A stretch of DNA of 25,668 nucleotides from Deinococcus sp. (GTDB lineage: Bacteria; Deinococcota; Deinococci; Deinococcales; Deinococcaceae): the NCBI GenBank assembly GCA_018260275.1, contig JAGLBK010000010.1, forward strand, positions 1 to 25,668. The letters run 5' to 3'. Shown one piece after another: positions 15,233-25,668 of this stretch. Numbering within the stretch: the first letter of the stretch is position 1; each line of letters starts with the position of its first letter. The position numbers and the translations under genes were made by a program. The notes under the pieces are model-generated. The model saw only the letters and a list, made by a program, of their open reading frames with translations, searched no databases and was not told the origin of the DNA.

Positions 15233-15420
15233 GCCAAAAAGAAATCGTGATGTGTGCGAGTTTTTAATTCCGTATCACACTCTTCAGAGCCATAGAAAGA
15301 CCACGTCGCTTATGGTTATGGCTTTTTAGACCGGGCGGGCAGGCGCTGTACAGCCGCCGCTCTGCCCAGAAAGCCGTTCGTGGTGGCGGGCCACAAATGG
15401 CGTAATGGTGCAAGCTGCTC

Positions 15421-15426
15421 TAGACT
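15421..15426 (+). promoter_or_regulatory. -10 box TAGACT of the aroE operon
   Basis: TAGACT ends 7 nt before the GTG at 15434 and sets the start of aroE; the frame open upstream to 15380 lacks any start signal. Confidence 0.6.
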
Positions 15427-15433
15427 GGAATGC

Positions 15434-16282
15434 GTGAGTTCCACTGACGTTCCGGCGGCTTACCGCACCTACCTGTATGCCGACCCCGCCGCGCATTCGC
15501 TTTCGCCCCTGATGCACCGCGCCGCCTTTGCTGCGGCTGGTCTGCGTGGCGACTACGAGGCGGTGCGGGTGACGCCAGCCGAGCTTGCCGACCGGGTGGC
15601 CCGCCTGCGTGCGCCGGATGTCCTGGGTGCCAACCTGAGCCTGCCCCACAAGGAAACGGTTTTGCCGCTGCTCGACGACTTGACTCCGGCAGCGCGGGCC
15701 ATCGGCGCGGTCAATACGGTCATTAACCGTGCGGGGCGGCTGATCGGCGACAACACCGACGCCCCCGGCCTACTGGCGGCCTTGAACGCACACGACATGC
15801 TGGCCCGCAGTGGCAGCGTGCTGATTCTGGGGGCGGGGGGCGCGGCGCGGGCCGCTGTGTACGCCGCCACCCAGCAAGGCAGGTCGGTGTATATCGTCAA
15901 CCGCACGCCCGACAACGCCAGACGGTTGGCCGGGGCCTTTGCCGGAGCGCGCGCCGCACGGCTGCCAGAAGTGCCCTGGGCCGACATCAGCCTCGTTATC
16001 AACAGCAGCAGCGCTGGACTAGACGCGCCGTGGGAGACCCCCCTGCCGGAGTTCGACTTCGGACAGCTGGCGGGTACAGCCGTGTACGACATGGTGTACA
16101 AGCCCGCCCCAACCCGCCTGATACGCGACGCCCGCGCCGCCGGGCTGCGGGCCGAAAACGGTTTGGGAATGCTGGCCCACCAGGCGCGGCTGGCTTTTGA
16201 AGCCTGGACAGGGGCGCAGGTTCCTGCTGGGGTGTTCTTGCAAGCGCTCGGCGGTGAAGCGGCTGTCGGTGAACAGGCGTGA
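15434..16282 (+). CDS. aroE: Shikimate dehydrogenase, 282 aa
   Basis: It reduces 3-dehydroshikimate to shikimate with NADPH, the fourth step of the shikimate pathway. Substrate-site motifs are SLSPLMH (22-28) and NLSLPHK with catalytic K73; the paired catalytic D109 lies in GDNTDAPG. GAGGAARA (133-140) is the nucleotide-binding loop and NRT (156-158) fits the NADP-selective arginine. GLGMLAHQA near 243-251 closes the family pattern. The start is GTG, fixed by the -10 box. The gene ends by overlapping the kinase start as GTGA, so aroE is the first gene of a signalling operon, an unusual association. Confidence 0.95.
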   Translation: MSSTDVPAAYRTYLYADPAAHSLSPLMHRAAFAAAGLRGDYEAVRVTPAELADRVARLRAPDVLGANLSLPHKETVLPLLDDLTPAARAIGAVNTVINRAGRLIGDNTDAPGLLAALNAHDMLARSGSVLILGAGGAARAAVYAATQQGRSVYIVNRTPDNARRLAGAFAGARAARLPEVPWADISLVINSSSAGLDAPWETPLPEFDFGQLAGTAVYDMVYKPAPTRLIRDARAAGLRAENGLGMLAHQARLAFEAWTGAQVPAGVFLQALGGEAAVGEQA

Positions 16283-19200
16283 CCTCTAGGCTGGGGCGCT
16301 TCAGCCACTGGCACGTGCGCTGGAGCCGGAGCCTGCCGCTGGCCGTGCTTTTGCTGGTCATGCTGCTCTCGGCGGCGCTGTCAACCATCATTTCGCATTT
16401 CACGTTGCAGCAGCAGCAGGTGCGCTTCGAGCGCGAGGTCAGCGCCCACACGACGGCCACGCAGCAGCGCCTTCTGGACTTCGACAAGCTGCTCCAGGCT
16501 ACCCGCGCCTTCTGGCTGGCCAATCCGGCAGACGTGACCCCGACTGAATTTCAGCAGTTCAGTCAGGCGCTGCAACTCAGCGAGCGTTACTCCGACGTGC
16601 AGGCGCTGGGCTACGTCACCTGGCTGCCACGCGGTTCCGAGGCGACGCTGGAAACCCTGGTGGCCTCGCTGGGCCTGACCAACTACCATATTTTTCCCGC
16701 GCAGAGCGGCCAAGCCATGCGCAGCCCTATCGTCTTGATTTCGCCGCTCAATGGCAGCAATATGGCGGCCCTAGGCTACGACATGATGTCTGAACCCATC
16801 AGACGGGCCGCCATCCAACGCGCCGCCAGAGCAGACAGCTTTCAGGTCACGTCCCGTGTGCTGCTGGTTCAGACCGACCCGCAGGGCAGGCACTACCCCG
16901 GCTTCCTGATGCTGCTGCCGATCTGGCACGACAGCCCGGCAGCGCTGGCCCACTCGCACTCGCCCGAACAGCTTCAGGGCTTCATGTATCTGGCCGTGCG
17001 GGCCGACCTGTTTTTGCAATCACTCGACACGGTTTACGGCATTCCCGGCATCTCATCGCAGACGCTGCTGGGAGGCACTCCCCTGCTCGACGGCCCGGTG
17101 CCCAGCGGCAGATTTCACCAGACCGACCGGCTCAATCTGGGCGGACTGAACTGGACTATCAACTACGCCGCGCCGGAAAAGTTCGGGCAAGACATCTTTA
17201 CCTGGGTTCCGCTGATGACGGTGCTAGCGGGGCTGGGGGTGGCCTTTTTGGCTTACCGCGTGATGCTGGCCCAGGTTCAGGCCCGTGAACGGGTCGAGGC
17301 GATCAACGATAGCTTGCAAGAAGCCCAGATTCAGCAGGATCAGGCCCGCGCCGAATTCGAGGCCATCTTTCAATCGATGCAGGACGCGGCGGCTTTTACC
17401 GACGAGGCCGGAAGCATCCGCATGGTCAACCGGGCCATGAACCGTCAGTTCCGCTTCCGGCGCGGGCAACTGGACGGGCAACCGCTTTCAGGGCTGCATG
17501 TGGACCGCAATCTGGACAGCCGCCGAATCTTCCAGGCCATCACCACGCCGTACCAGCGCAGCGACGGCAGCCAGTTTCAGGGCGAGGCGCAGCGCACCGA
17601 AGTGCGGGGACAGTCGGGCGAACTGCTGGGCCTGCTCGAAGTGGTTCGTGACGTGTCCGAACGGGTTCAGACCGAGCAGGCGCTGCACTCTGAACAGCGC
17701 CGTTCGCGCGACGTGCTCGACGGAATTCCGCATATTCTGTGGGTCAGCGATCCGGCGGGGCAAGTCACCTACCGCAACGCCCAGCACCGCCACCGGCTGG
17801 GGCCGGAGCACGTGCGGCAGCGGGTCAATCCAGAAGATCTGGCGACGTACACCCTGATGTGGGAAAACGCCTACAGCATGCTGACGCAGTCGTATTCCGA
17901 GGTGCGGCTGCGCGTCGGAGAGGGCAAGGACAAGCAGGGGGCCAAACTGCGCGACCGCTGGTTTGAAATCCGGGTCGCGCCGCTCCTGACGCCAGACGGG
18001 CAGGCCAGCGAGTGGGTCGCCAGCGCCACTGATATTCATGACCGCCTGCTGGCCGAGCGCCTTGCCCAGCGCAACGAGGAACGCTACCGGGGCGTGATCG
18101 AGGGGATGCCGCAGATCGTGTGGCTTACCAACCCCAAGGGCGAAGCGACCTATTTCAACAGCCGCTGGGCGGAATACGTAGGGGCAGAGCGCAGCACACA
18201 GGGCCTGATCGCCACCATACACCCGGGCGACCGCGCCGAGTACCAGTTGCGCTGGGAGCAGGCGCTGAAGGCCGGGCGCAACTTCGAGGCCGAGCACCGC
18301 CTGCTGGGAGCCGACGGCGTCTACCGCACCTTCGTGACACGTGGCCTGCCCGTGCGGGACAACCGGGGCCAGATTATCGAGTGGGTCGGCACCAGTACGG
18401 ACGTTGACGCCAGCGTGTACGCCGAAAACGCTTCGCGGCTGCTGGCCGACGTGTCGAGTGAACTGACCAACCGCGTCAACGATCCGCTGGCCGCCCGAGC
18501 AGCCAAGTACGAATCGGTCCTTTCACTCATTACCCAGCGCTTCATGGTGGCCGCGACCATCTGGACCATGCCTGACTACCAGGTGCTGGTCAGGTCGCAG
18601 GTCAACGAAAAATGGTCTCTGCCGCACCTTCAGGAGACCGTCTACGAGATAGTGCGGCAGGTGGCCGAGACCGAGGAACCGGTTGTTGTGCCGGTGCACC
18701 CGCTGCTGCATGTGGTCGAGGCGTCGGGGGCCATCTGCGTGCCGCTGATCGGGCTGGACGGTAGCCTGCGGGGGGTGCTGGGGCTGGCTTACCGGCAGGA
18801 ACTGCATGACCGCGACCATGAGCTGGTTGGGGAACTCAGCCAGCGCCTGGCCTCGGCCCTTGACAACGACGCCCTGCGCGACCGCGCCCAGGCCGCGCAA
18901 AATCAGTTGCAGGCCCTCAATCAGTCGCTGGAAGAGCGGGTGCAGCGCCGCACCAACGAACTGGAAGAGGCCAATAGGGAACTCGAAGCCTTTAGTTACT
19001 CGGTCAGCCACGACCTGCGTACACCGCTGCGGCACGTGGTGGGCTTCGGCGACCTGCTCAGGAAGGACGCCGCAGACACCCTGAGTCCCAAGAGCACCCG
19101 CTACCTGAACGTCATCACCGAGGCGGCGGCGCGCATGAACGTCTTGATCGACAGCCTGCTTGAATTTTCACGCATGGGCCGCATGCCGATCCGGACTGTG

Positions 19201-19662
19201 CCCGTGGCGCTAGGGACACTGGTTCAGACCGCCTGGGATCACCTGGAACCCGACCGTTTGCAGCGCCAGGTCAGCTTTGAACTCGGTGAACTGCCCACCA
19301 TCAAAGGGGACCCGACCCTGCTTGATCTGGTCTTTCAGAACCTGCTGTCCAACGCGCTCAAGTACACCCGAACGCGTAAGCAGGCCCACATCCGGGTCAG
19401 TGGGGTGGTGCGCGGCCAGGAGGTCACAGTCCAGGTGCAAGACAACGGCGTGGGCTTCGATCCCAAATACGCGGATAAACTCTTCGGAGTGTTTCAGCGC
19501 CTGCACCGTGACGAGGAATTTGACGGCACCGGTATAGGACTGGCGAACGTGCGCCGCATCGTGCTGCGCCACGGCGGACAGGTATCGGCTGAAACCGTGC
19601 TGGGCGAGGGCGCGATCTTTTCGGTCACCCTGCCGCTGAGCGCTCGCCCGGAGGAACCATGA
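16279..19662 (+). CDS. Membrane sensor histidine kinase: CHASE - 3 PAS - GAF - HisKA - HATPase, 1127 aa
   Basis: A transmembrane helix (about 18-40) and a second (about 306-327) bracket an extracytoplasmic CHASE-type sensing domain of about 265 residues with QALGYVTWLPR and SPIVLISPLNGSNMAALGYDM. Inside the cell follow three PAS-like domains (roughly 355-465, 475-590 and 600-712), a GAF-like domain (about 725-865), a coiled coil (870-905) and the kinase core: H911 in SVSHDLRTPLR, N box NLLSNALKYT around N1025, G1 DNGVGFD (1055-1061), FGVFQRLH, and G2 GTGIGL (1083-1088). All catalytic residues look intact. The start GTG overlaps aroE (GTGA), and the stop overlaps the next gene (ATGA). Its likely partner is the downstream receiver-kinase. 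The ligand is unknown. Confidence 0.9.
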   Translation: MTSRLGRFSHWHVRWSRSLPLAVLLLVMLLSAALSTIISHFTLQQQQVRFEREVSAHTTATQQRLLDFDKLLQATRAFWLANPADVTPTEFQQFSQALQLSERYSDVQALGYVTWLPRGSEATLETLVASLGLTNYHIFPAQSGQAMRSPIVLISPLNGSNMAALGYDMMSEPIRRAAIQRAARADSFQVTSRVLLVQTDPQGRHYPGFLMLLPIWHDSPAALAHSHSPEQLQGFMYLAVRADLFLQSLDTVYGIPGISSQTLLGGTPLLDGPVPSGRFHQTDRLNLGGLNWTINYAAPEKFGQDIFTWVPLMTVLAGLGVAFLAYRVMLAQVQARERVEAINDSLQEAQIQQDQARAEFEAIFQSMQDAAAFTDEAGSIRMVNRAMNRQFRFRRGQLDGQPLSGLHVDRNLDSRRIFQAITTPYQRSDGSQFQGEAQRTEVRGQSGELLGLLEVVRDVSERVQTEQALHSEQRRSRDVLDGIPHILWVSDPAGQVTYRNAQHRHRLGPEHVRQRVNPEDLATYTLMWENAYSMLTQSYSEVRLRVGEGKDKQGAKLRDRWFEIRVAPLLTPDGQASEWVASATDIHDRLLAERLAQRNEERYRGVIEGMPQIVWLTNPKGEATYFNSRWAEYVGAERSTQGLIATIHPGDRAEYQLRWEQALKAGRNFEAEHRLLGADGVYRTFVTRGLPVRDNRGQIIEWVGTSTDVDASVYAENASRLLADVSSELTNRVNDPLAARAAKYESVLSLITQRFMVAATIWTMPDYQVLVRSQVNEKWSLPHLQETVYEIVRQVAETEEPVVVPVHPLLHVVEASGAICVPLIGLDGSLRGVLGLAYRQELHDRDHELVGELSQRLASALDNDALRDRAQAAQNQLQALNQSLEERVQRRTNELEEANRELEAFSYSVSHDLRTPLRHVVGFGDLLRKDAADTLSPKSTRYLNVITEAAARMNVLIDSLLEFSRMGRMPIRTVPVALGTLVQTAWDHLEPDRLQRQVSFELGELPTIKGDPTLLDLVFQNLLSNALKYTRTRKQAHIRVSGVVRGQEVTVQVQDNGVGFDPKYADKLFGVFQRLHRDEEFDGTGIGLANVRRIVLRHGGQVSAETVLGEGAIFSVTLPLSARPEEP

Positions 19663-20864
19663 CCATAGAACCCGTCCTTTCCCTGCCCACCCTGCCCGCT
19701 CCAGGCGAGAAGATCCGCATTCTGCACCTCGAAGACAGCGAACTCGACCACGAGCTGGTGGTCCTGAATCTGGAAAGCGACCTGCCCTGGGAAGCCGAGA
19801 TTACGCGCGTGGAAGACGAGCAGGGGTTTCTCGGTGCCCTGCGGAGCAGCCCGCCGCACCTGATTCTCAGCGATTTCTCGCTGCCCGGCTACGACGGCCT
19901 GAGTGCCTTCAAGGCGGCGCACGAGCTGTATCCGAACCTGCCCTTTATCATCGTGACCGGGGCCATGGGCGAGGAAGTCGCCGTGGACACGCTGCGCCAG
20001 GGCGTGACCGACTACATTCTCAAGCAGCGCCTGGAGCGGCTGGCGCCCAGTGTGCGCCGCGCTCTGGCCGAGGCCGAGGCCCGCGAGTCGCGCGAACGCG
20101 CCGAACATGAGGTCCGGGCACTGAACGTGACCTTACAGGCCCGCCTGACCGAGGTCGAGCGGCTGCGCGGCGTGGCCGAGCGCCAGAGCCAACGTCTGGA
20201 AGTGCAGGCCAAACAGCTCGAAGAAGCCCTGAACCTGCAAAAAACCTTCCTGGCCGAAACCAGCCACGAACTGCGCACACCGCTCACCTCGCTGCTGGGC
20301 TATCTGCGCCGCGCCGACCGGGAAGCAGGCGGCTCGCAGGTCATTCAGGACGCGCAGCGCGTCGCCGAGAACATGACCCGGCTGGTCAACGACCTCCTGC
20401 AACTTTCGCGCGGCGAACTGGTTCAGAGCGTAGAGATGCACTTTATGAATGTGGGGCGGCTGCTGGAGCAGGTCGGGCGCGACTATGGCGTGGAGGTCAA
20501 GGCCAGGAGCATCGAAATCGTGGGCGATCCGGGGCGGCTCAATCAGGTGTTCGCCAACCTCGTGAGCAACGCCATTCGGGTGGCAGGCAGCCCCGACAAG
20601 GTCAGGATCGAGGTAGGCGACCGCCCCGGCGAGGTCGAGGTCTGTGTGATTGACCGGGGACCGGGGGTGCCCGACCATATCAAGCCCAAGATTTTCGACA
20701 AGTTCTTCCGGGGCAAGGAAGCCGGGTCGGCGGGCCTGGGCCTGACCATCGCCCAGCAGGTCGTGACCGCGCACGGGGGCCGCATCGACGTGTCCGACAC
20801 GCCCGGCGGCGGTGCAACCTTCTGCGTGCGCCTGCCGCTGCTCGACGAGGATGAGGACGAGTAA
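19659..20864 (+). CDS. Receiver-histidine kinase protein (REC - coiled coil - HisKA - HATPase), 401 aa
   Basis: An N-terminal receiver domain (about 18-135) has the acidic pair E25 and D26, phospho-acceptor D72 in LSDFSLPGYDG, T100 and K122. A long coiled coil (about 135-195) leads to a kinase core with H203 in TSHELRTPLTS, N304 in LVSNAIR, G1 IDRGPGVPD and G2 SAGLGLTIA. The C-terminus is very acidic (DEDEDE). No DNA-binding or membrane segment is present. With the receiver in front of the kinase, phosphorylation by the upstream sensor could control this kinase, which would then pass phosphate to a regulator encoded elsewhere. Its start overlaps the sensor stop by ATGA, which argues for matched production. 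Confidence 0.92.
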   Translation: MTIEPVLSLPTLPAPGEKIRILHLEDSELDHELVVLNLESDLPWEAEITRVEDEQGFLGALRSSPPHLILSDFSLPGYDGLSAFKAAHELYPNLPFIIVTGAMGEEVAVDTLRQGVTDYILKQRLERLAPSVRRALAEAEARESRERAEHEVRALNVTLQARLTEVERLRGVAERQSQRLEVQAKQLEEALNLQKTFLAETSHELRTPLTSLLGYLRRADREAGGSQVIQDAQRVAENMTRLVNDLLQLSRGELVQSVEMHFMNVGRLLEQVGRDYGVEVKARSIEIVGDPGRLNQVFANLVSNAIRVAGSPDKVRIEVGDRPGEVEVCVIDRGPGVPDHIKPKIFDKFFRGKEAGSAGLGLTIAQQVVTAHGGRIDVSDTPGGGATFCVRLPLLDEDEDE

Positions 20865-20871
20865 CGGGCCT

Positions 20872-20893
20872 GGGGTGGGGTTGGGGGACGGGG
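20872..20893 (+). other. G-quadruplex motif after the kinase operon
   Basis: Four G tracts of 4, 4, 5 and 4 bases are separated by loops of 1, 2 and 2 nt, and a fifth GGG follows at 20896-20898. It begins 7 nt after the stop codon, so the transcript itself would carry the G-rich strand and might fold. Confidence 0.65.
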
Positions 20894-20949
20894 CCGGGCA
20901 ACAAAAGTGGTTTCTATAGAGCGGGATTCATAAAGCTGTTGCTCTTTTG

Positions 20950-21277
20950 ACCCTCGCCCCTTGCGGGCTAAGTGATGTGGAAAAGTCTCTCCCGATTGCA
21001 GTTTCGGCAAATGCATTGCCCGATGAATGCGAGGTTTTTAGCCCCTCCACCCTTGCGGGGGAGGCTGGGAGGGGGGTAGCGCGGAGTGCGTCCCAGACGG
21101 CTTACTCCAGAGTTCCCCTGTCCTGAGTTATAAAACTGTCCGAACCATTGTTTGCAGAGGATTTGACAAAAAGAAGTTGCCTTGTGGCCCCCTCTGCAAG
21201 CAGCTCTACGAGTCACCCGCCGCTTCGCGGCACCCTCTCTGCTGCGCAGCTTTACAAGTCCCGCAAGGGGCGAGGGT
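20950..21277. repeat. 18-bp inverted repeat bounding a palindrome-rich block
   Basis: ACCCTCGCCCCTTGCGGG at 20950-20967 recurs as its exact complement at 21260-21277. The 292 bp between hold no gene but contain several smaller palindromes. The block may be a small non-autonomous element or merged intergenic repeats. Confidence 0.55.
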
Positions 21278-21317
21278 TAACAGCGCAAAACATTCTTACG
21301 TCCAATACTCTCAAGTC

Positions 21318-21353
21318 AGCAGGCCGCCCCCCGGAGGAAGCGGCCCGCCTGCT
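21318..21353 (-). terminator. Hairpin downstream of the beta-oxidation gene
   Basis: AGCA-GGCCGC at 21318-21327 faces GCGGCC-CGCC-TGCT at 21340-21353, giving a 10-bp stem with a 4-nt bulge. It starts 19 nt after the stop codon of the minus-strand gene. The absence of a T run lowers confidence. Confidence 0.45.
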
Positions 21354-21371
21354 TGCTTATCTTAACTAAAC

Positions 21372-23483
<2,112 letters not shown>

Positions 23484-23569
23484 GTTCATATCTCCTTGAC
23501 GTGTGCGCCGCAGCGGTCACACGGCTGAATTGATTCTTCCCGGCCATGTTTTCACGATTTGGCCTGAGC

Positions 23570-23575
23570 GGTCAA
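23570..23575 (-). promoter_or_regulatory. Possible -35 box TTGACC before the beta-oxidation gene
   Basis: TTGACC on the minus strand matches the -35 consensus well; the -10 candidate 17-18 nt downstream (AAACAT-like, near 23547) is poor. The box overlaps the TGACCGCT repeat described in the findings, so it may instead be part of an operator. Confidence 0.35.
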
Positions 23576-23629
23576 ATACGCTCACGTTCATTGTGTCCGT
23601 GCGCGTTCACTCTGACGGTGACGCTCGGG

Positions 23630-23635
23630 TATGCT
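23630..23635 (+). promoter_or_regulatory. -10 box TATGCT of a leaderless gene
   Basis: TATGCT ends 7 nt before the ATG at 23643. The earliest in-frame ATG (23631) lies inside this box and is therefore unlikely to be a start. Confidence 0.62.
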
Positions 23636-23642
23636 GGGGGGC

Positions 23643-24635
<993 letters not shown>

Positions 24636-24647
24636 GCGCACAGTTCA

Positions 24648-24692
24648 GGGGCCAGGCGCGGCGGGGACAAAACCCCCACGGCGCGTGGCCCC
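24648..24692. terminator. Bidirectional terminator hairpin
   Basis: Two arms with outer GGGGCCA/TGGCCCC, a central GCGC pair and inner GGGG/CCCC make a stem of about 19 bp with three mismatches around an ACAAAA loop. It stands 12 nt after the quinone oxidoreductase stop and 12 nt after the stop of the minus-strand membrane protein gene. The plus strand continues CGCCTTTGTCTTT. Confidence 0.72.
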
Positions 24693-24703
24693 CGCCTTTG
24701 TCT

Positions 24704-25135
24704 TTAGAACGGCAACAGGCGGCGGAACCACGGAATCGCGGCCAGCACGACCAGCAGCGCCAGCCCGCACCAGATCACGGCAGCGCGGCCCTTAGCCTGC
24801 TCGGTGGCGGCCTTGCGGCTCTGGATACTGCCCACCGTAGCGAAAATAGCCGCCAGAAAGCCCATTCCCAGGTGCTCCATGCCGAAGCTGGGGCGCACGC
24901 CGGGAAAGACCGTCATGTGCTGCATGCCCATCAGGGCGTACAGCAGCAGCCCCAGAACCACTTGCAGGTGCAGCGTGCCCATGAAGGTCGCCACCGGGCG
25001 GCGCTCAGACGGCGTAAACGGGCGGCCCCCGCCCATGACCGAGATGTTCTGCACCACGGCCCAGACCCCCGTGAGCAGAACCAGCCAGCGGTTGATGTTG
25101 TGCAGGGCCAGAAGAATCGTGTACAGCGAAGCCAT
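24704..25135 (-). CDS. Four-helix integral membrane protein, 143 aa
   Basis: Four hydrophobic helices are predicted at about 4-28, 50-71, 84-104 and 118-137. The pattern LHNINRWLVLL, then TLHLQVVLGLLLY, then EHLGMGFLAAIFATVGS, then a C-terminal AIPW, resembles a small-membrane-protein family often labelled cytochrome b-like in other phyla. H12, H56 and H88 lie within or at the edges of the first three helices and could bind heme, but this is inference; no partner oxidoreductase is next to it except the divergent-side quinone reductase, which ends against it. The start is fixed by the -10 box at 25142-25147. Confidence 0.75.
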   Translation of the reverse strand: MASLYTILLALHNINRWLVLLTGVWAVVQNISVMGGGRPFTPSERRPVATFMGTLHLQVVLGLLLYALMGMQHMTVFPGVRPSFGMEHLGMGFLAAIFATVGSIQSRKAATEQAKGRAAVIWCGLALLVVLAAIPWFRRLLPF

Positions 25136-25141
25136 GCCCCC

Positions 25142-25147
25142 AGCCTA
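25142..25147 (-). promoter_or_regulatory. -10 box TAGGCT of a leaderless gene
   Basis: On the minus strand TAGGCT ends 6 nt before the ATG at 25135; the gap is GGGGGC and no better ribosome site is present. Confidence 0.58.
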
Positions 25148-25236
25148 ACATGATCGGCCCACCACCTGAACGAGCGGTCAAGTGCAGCAATTACAGGCGA
25201 TCTGCGCCACCCAGCAAACAGCCGACGGGAACAAGC

Positions 25237-25262
25237 AAAAAATCGCCCCTGAGGACGACTTT
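25237..25262 (-). terminator. Intrinsic terminator of the sugar kinase gene
   Basis: On the minus strand TCGTCC and GGGCGA form a stem (one G-T pair) around TCAG, extendable by AAAG/TTTT, followed by six T residues (25242-25237). It lies about 35 nt after the stop at 25294. This is the most classical terminator in the window. Confidence 0.8.
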
Positions 25263-25293
25263 CACTTTGATTCAACCTGAAGAAGCCGTGAAT

Positions 25294-25668
<375 letters not shown>

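Larger units (their letters stand above)
14232..15291 (+). mobile_element. IS1595-family insertion sequence (ends approximate)
   Basis: About 1.06 kb surrounding an IS1595-type transposase, between the ggt and aroE promoters. Proposed ends are GGCTCT at 14232-14237 and its complement AGAGCC at 15286-15291. Reading inward, both ends also share an ACGGA and a TAAAAA block at different spacing, so the terminal repeats are imperfect. The 8 bp outside each proposed end (TTTGCAAA and ATAGAAAG) do not match, so no target duplication supports these limits. Size fits the family. Confidence 0.6.
20865..21371. other. Non-coding intergenic region of 507 bp
   Basis: No credible gene is seen. It contains a G-quadruplex motif directly after the operon stop, an 18-bp inverted repeat whose arms are about 290 bp apart (20950-20967 and 21260-21277), a small GGCAA/TTGCC stem near 21007-21021, a C/G-rich stem near 21041-21064, stems CCGC/GCGG and GCTGCGCAGC between 21219 and 21250, and a hairpin after the minus-strand gene (21318-21353). 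It lies between the 3' ends of two convergent genes, so no promoter is needed. Confidence 0.6.

Noticed and set aside
15300..15345. Alternative right end of the insertion sequence at the GGCTTTTTAGACCGGG stretch
   Set aside because: It resembles the complement of a segment inside the left end (CTAAAAAGC), but orientation and distance would not give terminal repeats, and the outer bases do not match.
21162..21190. TTGACA as a promoter in the non-coding block
   Set aside because: No -10 box occurs at a usable distance and no gene starts downstream; both neighbouring genes end towards this block.

Overview
The window looks like a chromosomal segment from a Deinococcus-type bacterium. It is GC-rich. 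Most gene products are ordinary housekeeping or envelope proteins. Many genes have no Shine-Dalgarno sequence and instead carry a TANNNT -10 box only 6-8 nt before the start codon, which is the leaderless-mRNA layout known to be abundant in Deinococcus. I assign the genus by inference from these features, not by a search.

Layout. 1-156: start of a class 2 dihydroorotate dehydrogenase gene (minus). 212-2463 (plus): a hypothetical protein, a P-loop kinase, a membrane-anchored small protein, and a zinc amidase gene broken by an in-frame TAG. 2474-3857 (minus): a lipoprotein Cu,Zn superoxide dismutase and a BsuPI-like lipoprotein. 3921-5972 (plus): a YyaL/SPATA20-type thioredoxin-domain protein. 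6066-9491 (minus): bcp-rpiA-DUF4288 with overlapping ends, then a secreted tannase-like esterase. 9520-9948: a hot-dog thioesterase. 9962-10408: non-coding, with hairpins and a G-quadruplex motif. 10409-14169 (minus): a LysM/M23 envelope peptidase, D-aminoacyl-tRNA deacylase, a DUF1844 protein and gamma-glutamyltransferase. 14232-15291: an IS1595-family insertion sequence whose transposase is split at an A7 tract. 15434-20864 (plus): aroE, a CHASE/PAS/GAF histidine kinase and a receiver-histidine kinase, joined by 4-nt overlaps. 20865-21371: non-coding repeats and a second G-quadruplex motif. 21372-23483 (minus): a bifunctional beta-oxidation enzyme. 23643-24635 (plus): a quinone oxidoreductase. 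24704-25135 (minus): a four-helix membrane protein. 25294-25668 (minus): the end of a PfkB-family sugar kinase.

How the genes fit together. Several products deal with oxidative or envelope stress: SodC, the Bcp peroxiredoxin next to RpiA of the pentose phosphate pathway, the LysM/M23 peptidase and the damaged amidase. The aroE-kinase-kinase operon probably forms a signalling relay whose sensor is at the membrane and whose second protein has a receiver domain in front of its own kinase; no DNA-binding output domain is encoded here. I found no CRISPR array, tRNA, rRNA, phage module or defence system. The most notable signals are the uniform leaderless promoter grammar, the A7 frameshift in the transposase, the nonsense codon in the amidase, and several unusual repeat structures between genes.
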